A stretch of 64,000 nt of DNA, taken from positions 1-64,000 of the forward strand of contig CAKZRQ010000030.1 of NCBI GenBank assembly GCA_937146645.1. The letters run 5' to 3'. Below the pieces are notes generated by a model. It was not told the origin of the DNA. It searched no databases and was given only the letters and a program-made list of their open reading frames with translations. Positions 25,459 through 34,970 of this stretch are shown here, piece by piece; the first letter of the stretch is position 1; each line of letters starts with the position of its first letter. Origin of the DNA: an uncultured Cyclobacteriaceae bacterium (GTDB lineage Bacteria; Bacteroidota; Bacteroidia; Cytophagales; Cyclobacteriaceae). Made by a program: the position numbers and the translations under genes.

Positions 25459-27105
25459 ATGAAAAGAAAATTATATAGTCTTTTGATTGCCGCAACCGTT
25501 GTGTTCGCGTCATCATGTGACCTGGATCTATTGGAAGATCCGAATAATGTAAACGCTAGCAATGCAGATGCAAATCTACTATTGAATAGTGTTCAGCTTG
25601 GATATCAGGGGGTTTTTAATACTATCGGTGACGATGGTATGAGACTTACTCGTATGATTAACCAAGGTAGTGCCCAGTATGAAGGTGCTTATACTCCTAC
25701 TACAACCAATGGTTACTGGTCTGGAGCTTACTCTGGAATTCTTGCAGACGTTGAACTAGTTTTGACACTTGCAGAAGAAGGAAACCTTCAAAGACACGCT
25801 GGTATTGCTAAGACAATTAAGGCAATGGTTTATTTCCACCTAGTTGATTCTTACGGTGATGTTCCTTTCACAGAAGCGATTGATCCTACTAACTTCTTCC
25901 CAATTGTTGATCCGGGAGCGCAGGTTTATGATGGAGCATTAGCTTTCTTGAACGAAGCAGAAGCTCACTTCACTGCAGCAGAATCTGCTGGTACTCCAAA
26001 TGACTACTATTATGGTGGTGATTGGGATAAGTGGGTGAAGCTTGTGAATACTCTTAAGCTAAGATATCACTTGAACAGAAGATTGATTGATCCTTCTGGG
26101 TCTGCTTCAGCGATCAATGCATTGATTGCGGGTGGTAACCTAATCGACGAAGGAGATGATTTCATTTTCCAGTTCAGTACAACGAATGCTGACCCTGACT
26201 CTCGTCATCCAAGATTCACAGGTACTTATGTAAATGGTGGTGGTGATTACCAGTCCACTTATTACATGTGGCACCTTACTGAAGCAAAAGGATTTGATGA
26301 TCCAAGAGTTAGATACTACATGTATCGTCAGACTACTGTGAATAGTACAGATGCAGATGAGATCGAATGTATCGATCAGTTCCCTCCACCACATTATATC
26401 GTGGGCGGATTCATTTTCTGTCTTCCTGGTGAGAGAGGATACTGGGGTAGAGATCACTTGAATCCTGATGGTATTCCACCAGATGGTCTTTTGAGAACTG
26501 TATGGGGTGTATATCCTGCAGGTGGTAGATTCGATGATGGATCAGCAGCACCAGTTAACGATATTACTCTAGGTGCTCAAGGAGCAGGTTTCCATCCTAT
26601 CATGATGGCTTCTTATGTTGACTTTATGCTAGCTGAAGCTCAGTTGTTCTTAGGTACGACTGGTGATGCTGCTGTATATCTACAGTCTGGAATTGAGAAG
26701 AGCATGAGCCATGTGAGATCTTATTCACTTGCAACTCCAGAGTCAGGAACTATTTCTGATTTTGATCCTGCTGAAGCCTTTGATGCTGATGTAGCTAACT
26801 ACGTTACTTTCGTTGGAGATGAGTTTGCTGCTGCTAGCTCTGATACAGATAAAATGAGAGTAATCGGAAGAGAGTATTGGTTAGCTCTTTATGGAAATGG
26901 TGTTGAAGCATTCAACCTTTACAGAAGAACTGGTCAGCCTGATAACATGCAGCCAGGACTTCAGGAGAGCTTTGGAGACTTCCCAAGATCATTCTTCTAT
27001 CCACTGAACTATCTGACTACGAACAACAATGCTGTTCAGAAATCAGATCAAACTGTTCAGGTATTCTGGGATAATAATCCTGCAGGTAACGGTTGGGTTT
27101 ATTAA
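25459..27105 (+). CDS. SusD/RagB family nutrient-binding lipoprotein (SusD-like)
   Basis: A 548-residue surface lipoprotein that caps the SusC barrel and captures substrate. Lipobox FASSC with C20, then DLDLLEDPNNV, the usual acidic start of this branch. TPR-like helices follow: LADVELVLTLAEEGNLQRH and IKAMVYFHLVDSYGDVPFTEA are strongly typical. Later FHPIMMASYVDFMLAEAQLF and YWLALYGNGVEAFNLYRRTG match the SusD_2 type. It starts 19 bp after susC. The distinct subfamily is often tied to peptide or non-starch substrates, but substrate cannot be inferred safely. Confidence 0.93.
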   Translation: MKRKLYSLLIAATVVFASSCDLDLLEDPNNVNASNADANLLLNSVQLGYQGVFNTIGDDGMRLTRMINQGSAQYEGAYTPTTTNGYWSGAYSGILADVELVLTLAEEGNLQRHAGIAKTIKAMVYFHLVDSYGDVPFTEAIDPTNFFPIVDPGAQVYDGALAFLNEAEAHFTAAESAGTPNDYYYGGDWDKWVKLVNTLKLRYHLNRRLIDPSGSASAINALIAGGNLIDEGDDFIFQFSTTNADPDSRHPRFTGTYVNGGGDYQSTYYMWHLTEAKGFDDPRVRYYMYRQTTVNSTDADEIECIDQFPPPHYIVGGFIFCLPGERGYWGRDHLNPDGIPPDGLLRTVWGVYPAGGRFDDGSAAPVNDITLGAQGAGFHPIMMASYVDFMLAEAQLFLGTTGDAAVYLQSGIEKSMSHVRSYSLATPESGTISDFDPAEAFDADVANYVTFVGDEFAAASSDTDKMRVIGREYWLALYGNGVEAFNLYRRTGQPDNMQPGLQESFGDFPRSFFYPLNYLTTNNNAVQKSDQTVQVFWDNNPAGNGWVY

Positions 27106-27123
27106 TCAAAAAAAAGAGAAACT

Positions 27124-28077
27124 ATGAAAATGTTTAAATATAGCTTCGGGTTGCTTTTAAGTGCAATCGTCCTATTGAGTTCCTGTAGGGATTTCGTAGA
27201 GCCGAATGTACCTTATAGCACATTTGATACAGCCGCGTACTTGAGAACTATTGACAGAACAAGTACTACGTTCAACTTCTTTGAATTGGGAAGCTCAAAC
27301 TTTGCTTTGACTCTTGAGGCAGTTGATGCGGAAGATGGTGCTACAGTTGAAACTGTAGAAATCCGAGTGAGACATAGAAGATTGATTCCTGGTGTGGGAT
27401 TGGAGTATACTCCAGCCTTGGCTTCTGAAGACGTATTAGTACGTACTCTTCAGGCTTCAGATTTCGCACCTAATGATGAATCAAGATTCTTGAGAACGTC
27501 TTTTACCATTCCAGCTCTTGATGCTATTCAAGCTGTAGGATTGACACCAGAGGATATTGAAGGAGGAGACTCATTTGAATTCCGATTGGTGTTGAATGAC
27601 CGATTCGGTAGAGCGTTCACCAATACTAACCTTTCTGGTAACGTATCTGGTGGTACATTCTATGCATCTCCATTCTTCTATAATGTGTCTGTTATTTGTC
27701 CTTCTGACTTAGGCGGAACATATAATTTCGAGTCTTCTAACATGTCTTCAGCATTTGGTTCTTGTGAAGGAACTATCACTGGAACATCTACTTGGACTCC
27801 TGACTCTGGAACCCCTGGTACTTATGAAGTATCTGATGGTACTTTCGGTTTCTGGGATTGCTATGGTGATTCATGGGATGACGGCGAAGCATTTATGGCT
27901 GATGCCTGTGGTTCTTTGACCATGAGTGGATCTGATAAGTATGGTGATAGTTACAGCATGGTTGTAACTGATAGTTCACCTGAATCTTTCACATTCGTAT
28001 GGACTAATAGCTCAAGTGAGACTGGAACTGTTACAATTTTTGCTCAGGATGGTAAGCCATTACCTCCGATCAATTAA
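27124..28077 (+). CDS. third-position lipoprotein of the Sus-type operon, unknown fold
   Basis: A 317-residue lipoprotein: signal peptide with lipobox LLSSC (C21). Beta-rich throughout, with no recognised enzymatic motif. The N-terminal part (about 25-190) looks like an Ig-like/SusE-type domain, with FEFRLVLNDRFGRAF near its end. The C-terminal part (about 195-310) is rich in Gly, Ser, Thr and Asp and contains four cysteines (in VICPSD, FGSCEG, FWDCYG, ADACGS) that could form disulfides. By position it resembles SusE/SusF accessory glycan-binding proteins, but sequence similarity is not evident to me. It follows susD by 18 bp; a strong terminator follows. Confidence 0.75.
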   Translation: MKMFKYSFGLLLSAIVLLSSCRDFVEPNVPYSTFDTAAYLRTIDRTSTTFNFFELGSSNFALTLEAVDAEDGATVETVEIRVRHRRLIPGVGLEYTPALASEDVLVRTLQASDFAPNDESRFLRTSFTIPALDAIQAVGLTPEDIEGGDSFEFRLVLNDRFGRAFTNTNLSGNVSGGTFYASPFFYNVSVICPSDLGGTYNFESSNMSSAFGSCEGTITGTSTWTPDSGTPGTYEVSDGTFGFWDCYGDSWDDGEAFMADACGSLTMSGSDKYGDSYSMVVTDSSPESFTFVWTNSSSETGTVTIFAQDGKPLPPIN

Positions 28078-28096
28078 TTGAAACTCAGTTAAATCA

Positions 28097-28126
28097 AAGT
28101 GGCGCCAATTGGCGCCACTTTTTTTA
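28097..28126 (+). terminator. strong Rho-independent terminator of the susCD operon
   Basis: A 13 bp perfect palindrome from 28097 to 28122 (half-site aaagtggcgccaa) followed by a T-run to 28126. It separates the Sus-type operon from sucA. Confidence 0.95.
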
Positions 28127-28181
28127 TTTAAATATATTTGAACAAACGAATATGCAATTTTTTAAAGCGGACCTTATCCAT

Positions 28182-28189
28182 TAGCTTTG
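28182..28189 (+). promoter_or_regulatory. putative sucA promoter -7 box
   Basis: TAGCTTTG fits TAnnTTTG, with TTT 19 bases upstream at the -33 position. It lies 20 bases before the ATG at 28210 and inside the longer reading frame, so it supports the shorter start. Confidence 0.4.
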
Positions 28190-28209
28190 GCAACTCCAAA
28201 TATGACGGC

Positions 28210-30993
28210 ATGGATAAATTTTCATACATCGCAAATGCACATGTGAGCTATATCGATGAGCTCTATCAAAACTACAAGGAAGACGCAGATTCAATAGATC
28301 AAAGTTGGAAAGAATTTTTTGATGGGTTTGATTTTGCCTTAACTAATTATGGAGACGAAGAAGGTGTAATTGCCACTTCATCTTCTAACGGAAAGAGTGG
28401 GGCTCTAGCTACTCCTGGGACTATCATGGACATGGAGCAGCTTCCAAAGGAAATCAAAGTTCGTGCTCTCATTCATGCTTATCGTTCCAGAGCCCACTTG
28501 AGATCCACAACTAACCCTGTCCGACAAAGGAGGGATAGAAAGGCACTTTTGGATATAGATGATTTTGGATTAGGTAAAGAAGATTTAAATACTGTTTTCC
28601 AAGCCGGTAATGAAATCGGAATCGGTGACGCCAAACTATCGGATATCGTTGAAGCTCTTGAAAAGATTTATATCAGATCGATAGGTTTCGAGTATTTATC
28701 CATCCGTGACCCAGAGATGCTCGACTGGTTCAAGAATAAAGTGGAGAAAGAATCCCTTGCTTTTGATCCAACTGAAGAATATAAAAAGCGAATTCTCTTC
28801 AAGCTTAACCAAGCCGTAGTTTTTGAAAATTTTCTTCATACTAAATACCTAGGCCAGAAACGATTCTCTTTGGAAGGTGGAGAAAGCACCATTCCATTCT
28901 TAGATGCCGTAATCAATAAGTCTACGGATCTTGGAGTCGAGGAAGCCATGATCGGTATGGCTCACCGTGGAAGGCTAAATGTCCTTGCCAACGTAATGGG
29001 GAAAACGTATGAACAAATTTTCTCTGAATTCGAAGGAACGGCTAAGCCAGATCTCACAATGGGTGATGGTGATGTTAAATATCACATGGGGTATTCCAGT
29101 GATATAGTTACCCCTAATGGTGGAAAAGTTCGATTGAAGTTAGCACCAAATCCTTCGCATCTTGAGGCTGTTAACCCGGTGGTTGAAGGATTTATGAGAG
29201 CGAAGATTGATCATGAATTTGATGGTGATCAGAAGAAGGTGCTCCCAATATTAATCCATGGTGATGCCGCCGTTGCGGGTCAAGGGATCGTCTATGAAGT
29301 TACACAGATGGCTCAGCTTAAGGGATATAATACTGGAGGAACCATCCATTTTGTAATCAATAATCAGGTTGGTTTTACCACTGATTTTGATGATGCCAGA
29401 AGTTCGATCTATTGTACAGATGTTGCAAAGATTATTGATGCACCAGTAATTCACGTGAACGGAGACGACGCCGAGGCTGTAGTTTTTGCTGCAAATCTTG
29501 CGGCTGAATTCAGGCATAAATTCAACAAGGATATTTTTGTCGATATGGTGTGTTACAGACGCCATGGCCATAATGAGTCCGATGAGCCAAAGTTCACTCA
29601 GCCCGAACTTTATAACGTTATTTCAAAGCATCCTAATCCAAGGGAGGTCTATACTAAGAAGCTGACTGAAAGAGGTGATTTGGATCGGCAGATCGCTACT
29701 CAGATGGACAAAGAATTCCGAAAGCTTCTCCAAGATCGATTGAACCTGGTGAAGGAGAAACCTCTTCCATATCAAGCGACGAAGTTTGAGAGAGAGTGGG
29801 GTTCATTAAGAAGGTCTACTCCTGAGGATTTCGATCAATCTCCTGAAACTGGTATGAAGGAGTCTGATGTAAACGTGGTTGCTGAGGCACTCACTACTTT
29901 GCCGCAAGGCTTCAAACCGATCAAGCAGATAGAAGTTCAGATGCGACAGAGGAAGGACATGTTCTTTAACTCAAAGCAACTGAATTGGGCCGGGGCCGAG
30001 CTTTTGGCTTATGGTTCTTTGCTTCTGGAAGGTAAAACTGTAAGACTTACTGGTCAGGATTGTCAACGGGGAACATTTTCCCATCGTCATGCGGTGCTTC
30101 ATGACGCGACTAGTAATGAGCCATTCAACTCTCTGAAGGAAATGAAGGAGAGAAAAGGTGATTTTTATATCTATAATTCATTGCTCTCTGAATATGCTGT
30201 TCTCGGATTTGAGTATGGATATGGAATGGCAAATCCCAACTCTTTAACTATTTGGGAGGCGCAGTTTGGAGATTTTGCTAATGGCGCTCAGACCATGATT
30301 GACCAGTTCATTTCTTCTGGTGAATCTAAGTGGCAAAAAATGAACGGTTTGGTCATGCTCCTACCTCATGGGTATGAAGGTCAGGGACCAGAGCATTCCA
30401 ATGCTCGACCAGAGAGATTTTTGCAGTTATCTGCTGAGTATAACATGGTAGTGGCTAATGTCACTTCACCGTCAAATTTCTTCCATTTACTGAGACGACA
30501 GCTCACCTGGGAATTTAGAAAACCATGCGTAGTCATGTCGCCAAAGTCTCTTCTAAGACATCCAAAGGTAGTTTCACCGATTGACGAATTCACTTCAGGT
30601 TCATTCCAAGAGGTCATTCCTGACTCTGTTACAGTGAAGAAAGATACCAAAAGAGTGATTCTTTGTACCGGAAAGATTTATTACGATCTGGAAGAGGCAA
30701 GAGAAAAGGAGAATATAAAGGATGTTGCCATCGTAAGAATAGAACAATTGCACCCTCTTCCTAAAAAGCAGATAAAGAAAGTCCTTCAGTCCTATAAAAA
30801 TGCAGAAGTAGTCTGGGTACAGGAAGAACCAGAAAATATGGGAGCTTGGGGATATATGCTTCGGATGCTTTACAAAGAGATACCTATGAAGGTCATCGCA
30901 AGAAAAATGAGCGCATCTCCAGCAACCGGATACAATAAAGTCCATGTCGAAGAGCAGAAAGGCATTGTCAAGGAAGCACTCAGCACCAAATAA
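28210..30993 (+). CDS. sucA: 2-oxoglutarate dehydrogenase E1 component
   Basis: Thiamine-diphosphate E1 subunit of the 2-oxoglutarate dehydrogenase complex in the TCA cycle. With ATG 28210 the protein has 927 residues, as in other SucA. The N-terminal E2-binding helix HVSYIDELYQNYKEDADS is followed by GMAHRGRLNVLANVMGK, then HMGYSSDIVT, GDAAVAGQGIVYEV, YRRHGHNESDEPKFTQP and the transketolase-like EYAVLGFEYGYG, PHGYEGQGPEHSNARPERF. The frame runs upstream to 28138, but a promoter box falls in it and the E1 family starts near MDKFSYIANA. First gene of the sucA-odhB-lpdA cluster. Confidence 0.96.
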   Translation: MDKFSYIANAHVSYIDELYQNYKEDADSIDQSWKEFFDGFDFALTNYGDEEGVIATSSSNGKSGALATPGTIMDMEQLPKEIKVRALIHAYRSRAHLRSTTNPVRQRRDRKALLDIDDFGLGKEDLNTVFQAGNEIGIGDAKLSDIVEALEKIYIRSIGFEYLSIRDPEMLDWFKNKVEKESLAFDPTEEYKKRILFKLNQAVVFENFLHTKYLGQKRFSLEGGESTIPFLDAVINKSTDLGVEEAMIGMAHRGRLNVLANVMGKTYEQIFSEFEGTAKPDLTMGDGDVKYHMGYSSDIVTPNGGKVRLKLAPNPSHLEAVNPVVEGFMRAKIDHEFDGDQKKVLPILIHGDAAVAGQGIVYEVTQMAQLKGYNTGGTIHFVINNQVGFTTDFDDARSSIYCTDVAKIIDAPVIHVNGDDAEAVVFAANLAAEFRHKFNKDIFVDMVCYRRHGHNESDEPKFTQPELYNVISKHPNPREVYTKKLTERGDLDRQIATQMDKEFRKLLQDRLNLVKEKPLPYQATKFEREWGSLRRSTPEDFDQSPETGMKESDVNVVAEALTTLPQGFKPIKQIEVQMRQRKDMFFNSKQLNWAGAELLAYGSLLLEGKTVRLTGQDCQRGTFSHRHAVLHDATSNEPFNSLKEMKERKGDFYIYNSLLSEYAVLGFEYGYGMANPNSLTIWEAQFGDFANGAQTMIDQFISSGESKWQKMNGLVMLLPHGYEGQGPEHSNARPERFLQLSAEYNMVVANVTSPSNFFHLLRRQLTWEFRKPCVVMSPKSLLRHPKVVSPIDEFTSGSFQEVIPDSVTVKKDTKRVILCTGKIYYDLEEAREKENIKDVAIVRIEQLHPLPKKQIKKVLQSYKNAEVVWVQEEPENMGAWGYMLRMLYKEIPMKVIARKMSASPATGYNKVHVEEQKGIVKEALSTK

Positions 30994-31054
30994 AATTATA
31001 AACCCGAAATCTATTTGCTTTCAGCAAAGCTGGAACCATCAAAAATAAAGTCAG

Positions 31055-32593
31055 ATGAGCAAAGAAATTAAAGTACCCACGGTCGGTGAATCGATCACGG
31101 AAGTCACAGTAGGACAGTGGTTCAAACAAGATGGAGACCATGTGGAAATGGATGAAGTTTTGTGCGAGCTTGAATCCGATAAAGCCACCTTTGAGCTCCC
31201 AGCGGAAGCAAGTGGAATTTTGAGGATTGTGGCGCAAGAAGGAGATACTCTTGAAATTGGAGCACTGATTTGTAGTATTGATGAATCTGGAGTGGATACG
31301 GAACCAGCACCATCTTCTACCCCTACCGAAAAGGCTCCAGCACCTGTCGAGGCAAAGGCTGAAGCACCTAAACCTAGTGGTGAGATAAAGGAGATGGTTG
31401 TCCCAACCGTCGGTGAATCTATTACGGAAGTTACTTTGGCTAACTGGTTGAAGAGCGACGGAGATTACATTGAGTTGGATGAAATCATTGCTGAGGTAGA
31501 TTCGGATAAGGCCACCTTTGAGCTTCCAGCTGAAGCAAATGGAATTTTAAGACATGTCGCACAGGAAGGTGATACCTTAGAAATAGGAGGGTTGATTTGT
31601 AAGATTGAAGTGATGGATACCGCTCCGGAGCAGGTCTCAGAACCTGCGTCAAGCGCTGAGCCAGCTTCAGCCCCAGCTCCTGAGAATAAAGAATCATATG
31701 CCACTGGTCATGCTTCTCCGGCTGCCGCCAAAATATTGGCAGAAAAAGGAATTTCGGCAGATGCAGTGAAGGGCACAGGAGTAGATGGTAGAATTACTAA
31801 GGAGGATGCACAAGCTGCGCAAAAACCAGCTGCTCCAAAAGCCAGTGCGCCAGCTCCGGCACCAACTCCGGAAGCCATTCATGTCCCCGGGTCAAGGAAC
31901 GAAAGAAGAGAAAGAATGTCTTCTCTAAGAAAGACAGTCTCAAGAAGATTGGTCTCAGTTAAAAATGAGACTGCCATGCTCACCACTTTCAATGAAGTGA
32001 ACATGAAGCCGATTATGGACTTGAGGAAGAAATTCAAGGAGCAGTTCAAAGAAAAGCATGGGGTAGGACTTGGTTTCATGTCTTTCTTCACCAAAGCGGT
32101 TTGTGTTGCCTTACAAGAATGGCCTGCTGTTAATGCGAAGATCGATGGGAATGAAATGGTTTTCAATGACTATTGTGACATCTCCATTGCAGTTTCTGCA
32201 CCAAAGGGACTTGTAGTTCCTGTGATTAGAAATGCAGAGTCTATGACATTTGATCAGATTGAAAAGGAGGTCGTGAGATTGGCTACCAAAGCACGTGATA
32301 ATAAGCTCACTATCGAAGAGATGACTGGAGGAACATTCACTTTGACTAATGGTGGCATCTTTGGCTCCATGATGTCAACTCCAATCATCAATGCCCCTCA
32401 ATCGGCAATTCTTGGTATGCATAATATCGTTCAGAGACCGATGGCTGTTGATGGTGAAGTAGTAATCCTTCCGATGATGTACATCGCCCTTTCTTATGAT
32501 CATAGAATCATCGATGGTCGAGAATCCGTGAGCTTCCTGGTCAGAGTAAAGGAGCTTCTAGAAGATCCGACAAGACTACTTTTCGGAGTCTAA
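31055..32593 (+). CDS. odhB: dihydrolipoyllysine succinyltransferase (E2) with two lipoyl domains
   Basis: E2 core of the 2-oxoglutarate dehydrogenase complex, 512 residues. Two lipoyl domains occur in tandem: about 3-76 (lipoylated K43 in [11 protein letters not shown]) and about 113-186 (K152 in [11 protein letters not shown]). They are joined by Pro/Ala linkers. A peripheral subunit-binding domain follows at about 215-252 ([32 protein letters not shown]), then the catalytic domain with H483 and D487 in [17 protein letters not shown]. coli SucB has one lipoyl domain; duplication is seen in some other phyla. The gene starts 61 bp after sucA and is followed by lpdA. Confidence 0.95.
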   Translation: MSKEIKVPTVGESITEVTVGQWFKQDGDHVEMDEVLCELESDKATFELPAEASGILRIVAQEGDTLEIGALICSIDESGVDTEPAPSSTPTEKAPAPVEAKAEAPKPSGEIKEMVVPTVGESITEVTLANWLKSDGDYIELDEIIAEVDSDKATFELPAEANGILRHVAQEGDTLEIGGLICKIEVMDTAPEQVSEPASSAEPASAPAPENKESYATGHASPAAAKILAEKGISADAVKGTGVDGRITKEDAQAAQKPAAPKASAPAPAPTPEAIHVPGSRNERRERMSSLRKTVSRRLVSVKNETAMLTTFNEVNMKPIMDLRKKFKEQFKEKHGVGLGFMSFFTKAVCVALQEWPAVNAKIDGNEMVFNDYCDISIAVSAPKGLVVPVIRNAESMTFDQIEKEVVRLATKARDNKLTIEEMTGGTFTLTNGGIFGSMMSTPIINAPQSAILGMHNIVQRPMAVDGEVVILPMMYIALSYDHRIIDGRESVSFLVRVKELLEDPTRLLFGV

Positions 32594-32629
32594 TTGTTCC
32601 AAAATCGAAAATCAAAAATCTGAAATAGA

Positions 32630-34027
32630 ATGTACGACGTCATAGTAATTGGATCTGGGCCTGGAGGATATGTTGCGGCGATTCGTTGCGCTCAGCTAGG
32701 AATGAAGACTGCCATAATTGAGAAGTATCCGACTCTTGGAGGTACATGCCTGAATGTTGGCTGTATTCCCTCTAAGGCTTTACTTGATTCCTCTGAGCAT
32801 TATCATAATGCAGCCCACACATTCAAAACGCATGGAATTAACCTGAGCAATTTGAAGGTTGACCTAAAGCAAATGATTGCCAGAAAGGATGATGTGGTGA
32901 AGCAGAATGTAGATGGGATTTCCTATTTGATGAAGAAGAATAAAATCGATGTTCATCAAGGAATGGGTTCATTTGTAGACGCTACCACCGTGAAAGTGAC
33001 CAAAGATGATGGTTCTTCGGAGCAGATTCAAGGTAAGAACATCATTATTGCCACAGGCTCAAAGCCAGCAAATCTTCCTTTCATTGATCTCGACAAAGAA
33101 AGAATAATTACCTCGACTGAAGCTCTGAAAATGAAGGAAATCCCGAAGCACCTGATCATTATCGGAGGAGGTGTGATCGGAATGGAATTAGGTTCGGTTT
33201 ATGGAAGAATGGGCGCCAAAGTATCTGTGGTTGAATTTATGGATGGTCTCATTCCGTCCATGGACAAGACCATGGGCAAAGAACTTCAGAAGTCTTTGAA
33301 GAAACTTGGCTTTGACTTTTATCTCAAGCATAAAGTTACTGGAGTAACTCGCAAGGGTAAATCAGTGAAGGTAGTTGCCGAGAACTCCAAAGGCGAATCT
33401 GTGGAAATTGATGGTGATTACGTTTTGGTTTCCATTGGTAGAAGGCCCTATACGGATGGACTGAATGTAGAGGCAGCGGGAGTTAAACTTACCGATCGCG
33501 GTCAGGTGGAGGTGAATGATCATCTTCAGACTTCTGTTCCGAACATTTATGCGATAGGTGATGTGGTAAAAGGAGCAATGCTAGCTCACAAAGCTGAGGA
33601 AGAAGGAACCTTGGTTGCGGAACAACTCGCAGGTCAAAAGCCTCATATCAATTATAATTTGATTCCAGGTGTCGTGTACACCTGGCCAGAAGTAGCGTCT
33701 GTAGGGTTCACTGAGGAGCAATTGAAGGAGCAAGGCAAGAAATATAAGACAGGGAAATTCCCATTTATGGCTTCTGGGAGAGCTCGGGCTTCTATGGATA
33801 CGGATGGGGTAATAAAAGTTCTTGCAGATGCTACAACAGATGAAATTTTGGGCGTTCATATGATAGGACCTAGAACAGCTGATATGATTGCGGAAGCCGT
33901 AGTGGCGATGGAATACAGAGCCTCTGCCGAAGACATTGCAAGGATGTCTCATGCTCACCCCACTTATACCGAAGCGTTTAGAGAGGCTTGTCTGGCGGCG
34001 ACCGATAATCGAGCCATTCATATTTGA
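32630..34027 (+). CDS. lpdA: dihydrolipoyl dehydrogenase (E3)
   Basis: FAD flavoprotein reoxidising dihydrolipoamide for the dehydrogenase complexes; 465 residues. GSGPGGYVAAIR binds FAD, redox cysteines C40 and C45 lie in GGTCLNVGCIPSKALL, GGGVIGMELGSVYGRMGA binds NAD, and YAIGDVVKGAMLAHKAEEEG is the second FAD motif. The C-terminal HAHPTYTEAF provides the His-Glu pair. It completes the sucA-odhB-lpdA set and may also serve pyruvate dehydrogenase and glycine cleavage. The 36 bp spacer before it contains the low-complexity run aaaatcgaaaatcaaaaatc. A terminator follows at 34050. Confidence 0.96.
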   Translation: MYDVIVIGSGPGGYVAAIRCAQLGMKTAIIEKYPTLGGTCLNVGCIPSKALLDSSEHYHNAAHTFKTHGINLSNLKVDLKQMIARKDDVVKQNVDGISYLMKKNKIDVHQGMGSFVDATTVKVTKDDGSSEQIQGKNIIIATGSKPANLPFIDLDKERIITSTEALKMKEIPKHLIIIGGGVIGMELGSVYGRMGAKVSVVEFMDGLIPSMDKTMGKELQKSLKKLGFDFYLKHKVTGVTRKGKSVKVVAENSKGESVEIDGDYVLVSIGRRPYTDGLNVEAAGVKLTDRGQVEVNDHLQTSVPNIYAIGDVVKGAMLAHKAEEEGTLVAEQLAGQKPHINYNLIPGVVYTWPEVASVGFTEEQLKEQGKKYKTGKFPFMASGRARASMDTDGVIKVLADATTDEILGVHMIGPRTADMIAEAVVAMEYRASAEDIARMSHAHPTYTEAFREACLAATDNRAIHI

Positions 34028-34049
34028 TTCGAATCAAACAAGTTTTCAT

Positions 34050-34080
34050 AGCCATCTCAGAGTTCTGGGATGGCTTTTTC
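34050..34080 (+). terminator. Rho-independent terminator after lpdA
   Basis: The stem agccatctcag (34050-34060) and ctgggatggct (34065-34075) pairs with one G-T wobble around the loop agtt and is followed by TTTTTC. Confidence 0.85.
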
Positions 34081-34109
34081 TTTTACCGATAAATGGGTTA
34101 TTTAAAAAG

Positions 34110-34883
34110 ATGAAATTTAAAATTGCGATGATTGGGGCAGGGAATGTCGCATGGCATTTGGCGCCGGCACTTGAAGATGCAGGTCATGATTTAGTAGAGG
34201 TTTATGCGCGGAGCGCCAAAGCCGCCGATCAAATAGCCAGTAGGCTGTATGCGGCAGAAATCAAGACAGACTTGGATTTTTCTGAAAGCAAAGCCACCGT
34301 GTTCATTATTTCAGTCAGCGATGGGGCTATTCAGGAAATCGCAGATGAGATTATTTTGCCAGAAAGAGCCATATTGATCCATACTTCAGGAACAGTACCT
34401 TTAGATGTTCTCAATTATAGTTCGGCAACCTTTGCAGGTGTTTTTTATCCCTTACAAACTTTTTCTAAGGGGAAGGAGATGGATATTTCAGAAGTGCCTT
34501 TTTTGATCGAATCTGAGGATCAGGAAATTTTGAGAAGGTTAAAGCTCCTCGCAAAGTCATTGAAATCTCAAGCGTATCCTATTCGATCGAAGGACAGGCA
34601 AGCTGTTCATGTGGCTGCAGTTTTTGCAAGTAATTTTTCCAACCACATGCTTAGAATTGCTGAAGAAGTGATGCAAAGACAGGGGCTTGACTATGAAATG
34701 CTTAAACCCCTGATTATTGAGACTATTTCCAAAAGTCTACAAATAGGAGCGAAGCGGGCACAGACAGGACCTGCGAGTCGAGAAGATTACGAAACCCTCG
34801 ATGAACACTATCATTTCCTCAGCTACAATCCCGAAATAGCAGAGATTTATAAAATCATTTCAAATGATATTATTGATAGTTGA
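34110..34883 (+). CDS. Rossmann-fold / DUF2520 protein (F420-oxidoreductase-like)
   Basis: A 257-residue cytoplasmic protein with an N-terminal NAD(P)-binding Rossmann domain (KFKIAMIGAGNVAWHLAPAL) and a C-terminal all-helical DUF2520 domain (about 130-250; PIRSKDRQAVHVAAVFASNF, YEMLKPLIIETISKSLQIG). The fold is that of 6-phosphogluconate dehydrogenase-like oxidoreductases. No substrate has been assigned to the family that I know of, though related proteins act in coenzyme-A or lipid precursor pathways. The start at 34110 is the first Met with the GAGN loop in the right place; an open extension back into lpdA has no support. It is the last core gene before the DUF2589-like cassette. Confidence 0.85.
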   Translation: MKFKIAMIGAGNVAWHLAPALEDAGHDLVEVYARSAKAADQIASRLYAAEIKTDLDFSESKATVFIISVSDGAIQEIADEIILPERAILIHTSGTVPLDVLNYSSATFAGVFYPLQTFSKGKEMDISEVPFLIESEDQEILRRLKLLAKSLKSQAYPIRSKDRQAVHVAAVFASNFSNHMLRIAEEVMQRQGLDYEMLKPLIIETISKSLQIGAKRAQTGPASREDYETLDEHYHFLSYNPEIAEIYKIISNDIIDS

Positions 34884-34936
34884 TAGTCAGAAAGTTGCAT
34901 TTCACTAGAAATATTAGAAGAAAAAATTGTCTTAAA

Positions 34937-34967
34937 TTGATAAAATGATTTAAAGTGCTTATATTCA
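34937..34967 (+). promoter_or_regulatory. possible promoter of the DUF2589-like cassette
   Basis: TTG at 34937-34939 and TATATTCA at 34960-34967, spaced by 20 bases, match the Bacteroidota TTG/TAnnTTTG layout with two mismatches in the -7 box. Transcription would start near 34973, inside the hairpin described next. Confidence 0.3.
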
Positions 34968-34970
34968 ATT

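Noticed and set aside
28138-28209. Longer SucA start at 28138
   Set aside because: A promoter-like TAGCTTTG lies inside it and E1 proteins start near MDKFSYIA.
30601-31237. Long antisense frames over sucA and odhB
   Set aside because: Translations are cysteine- and aromatic-rich shadows without a start context or homology; the sense frame is a well-conserved enzyme.
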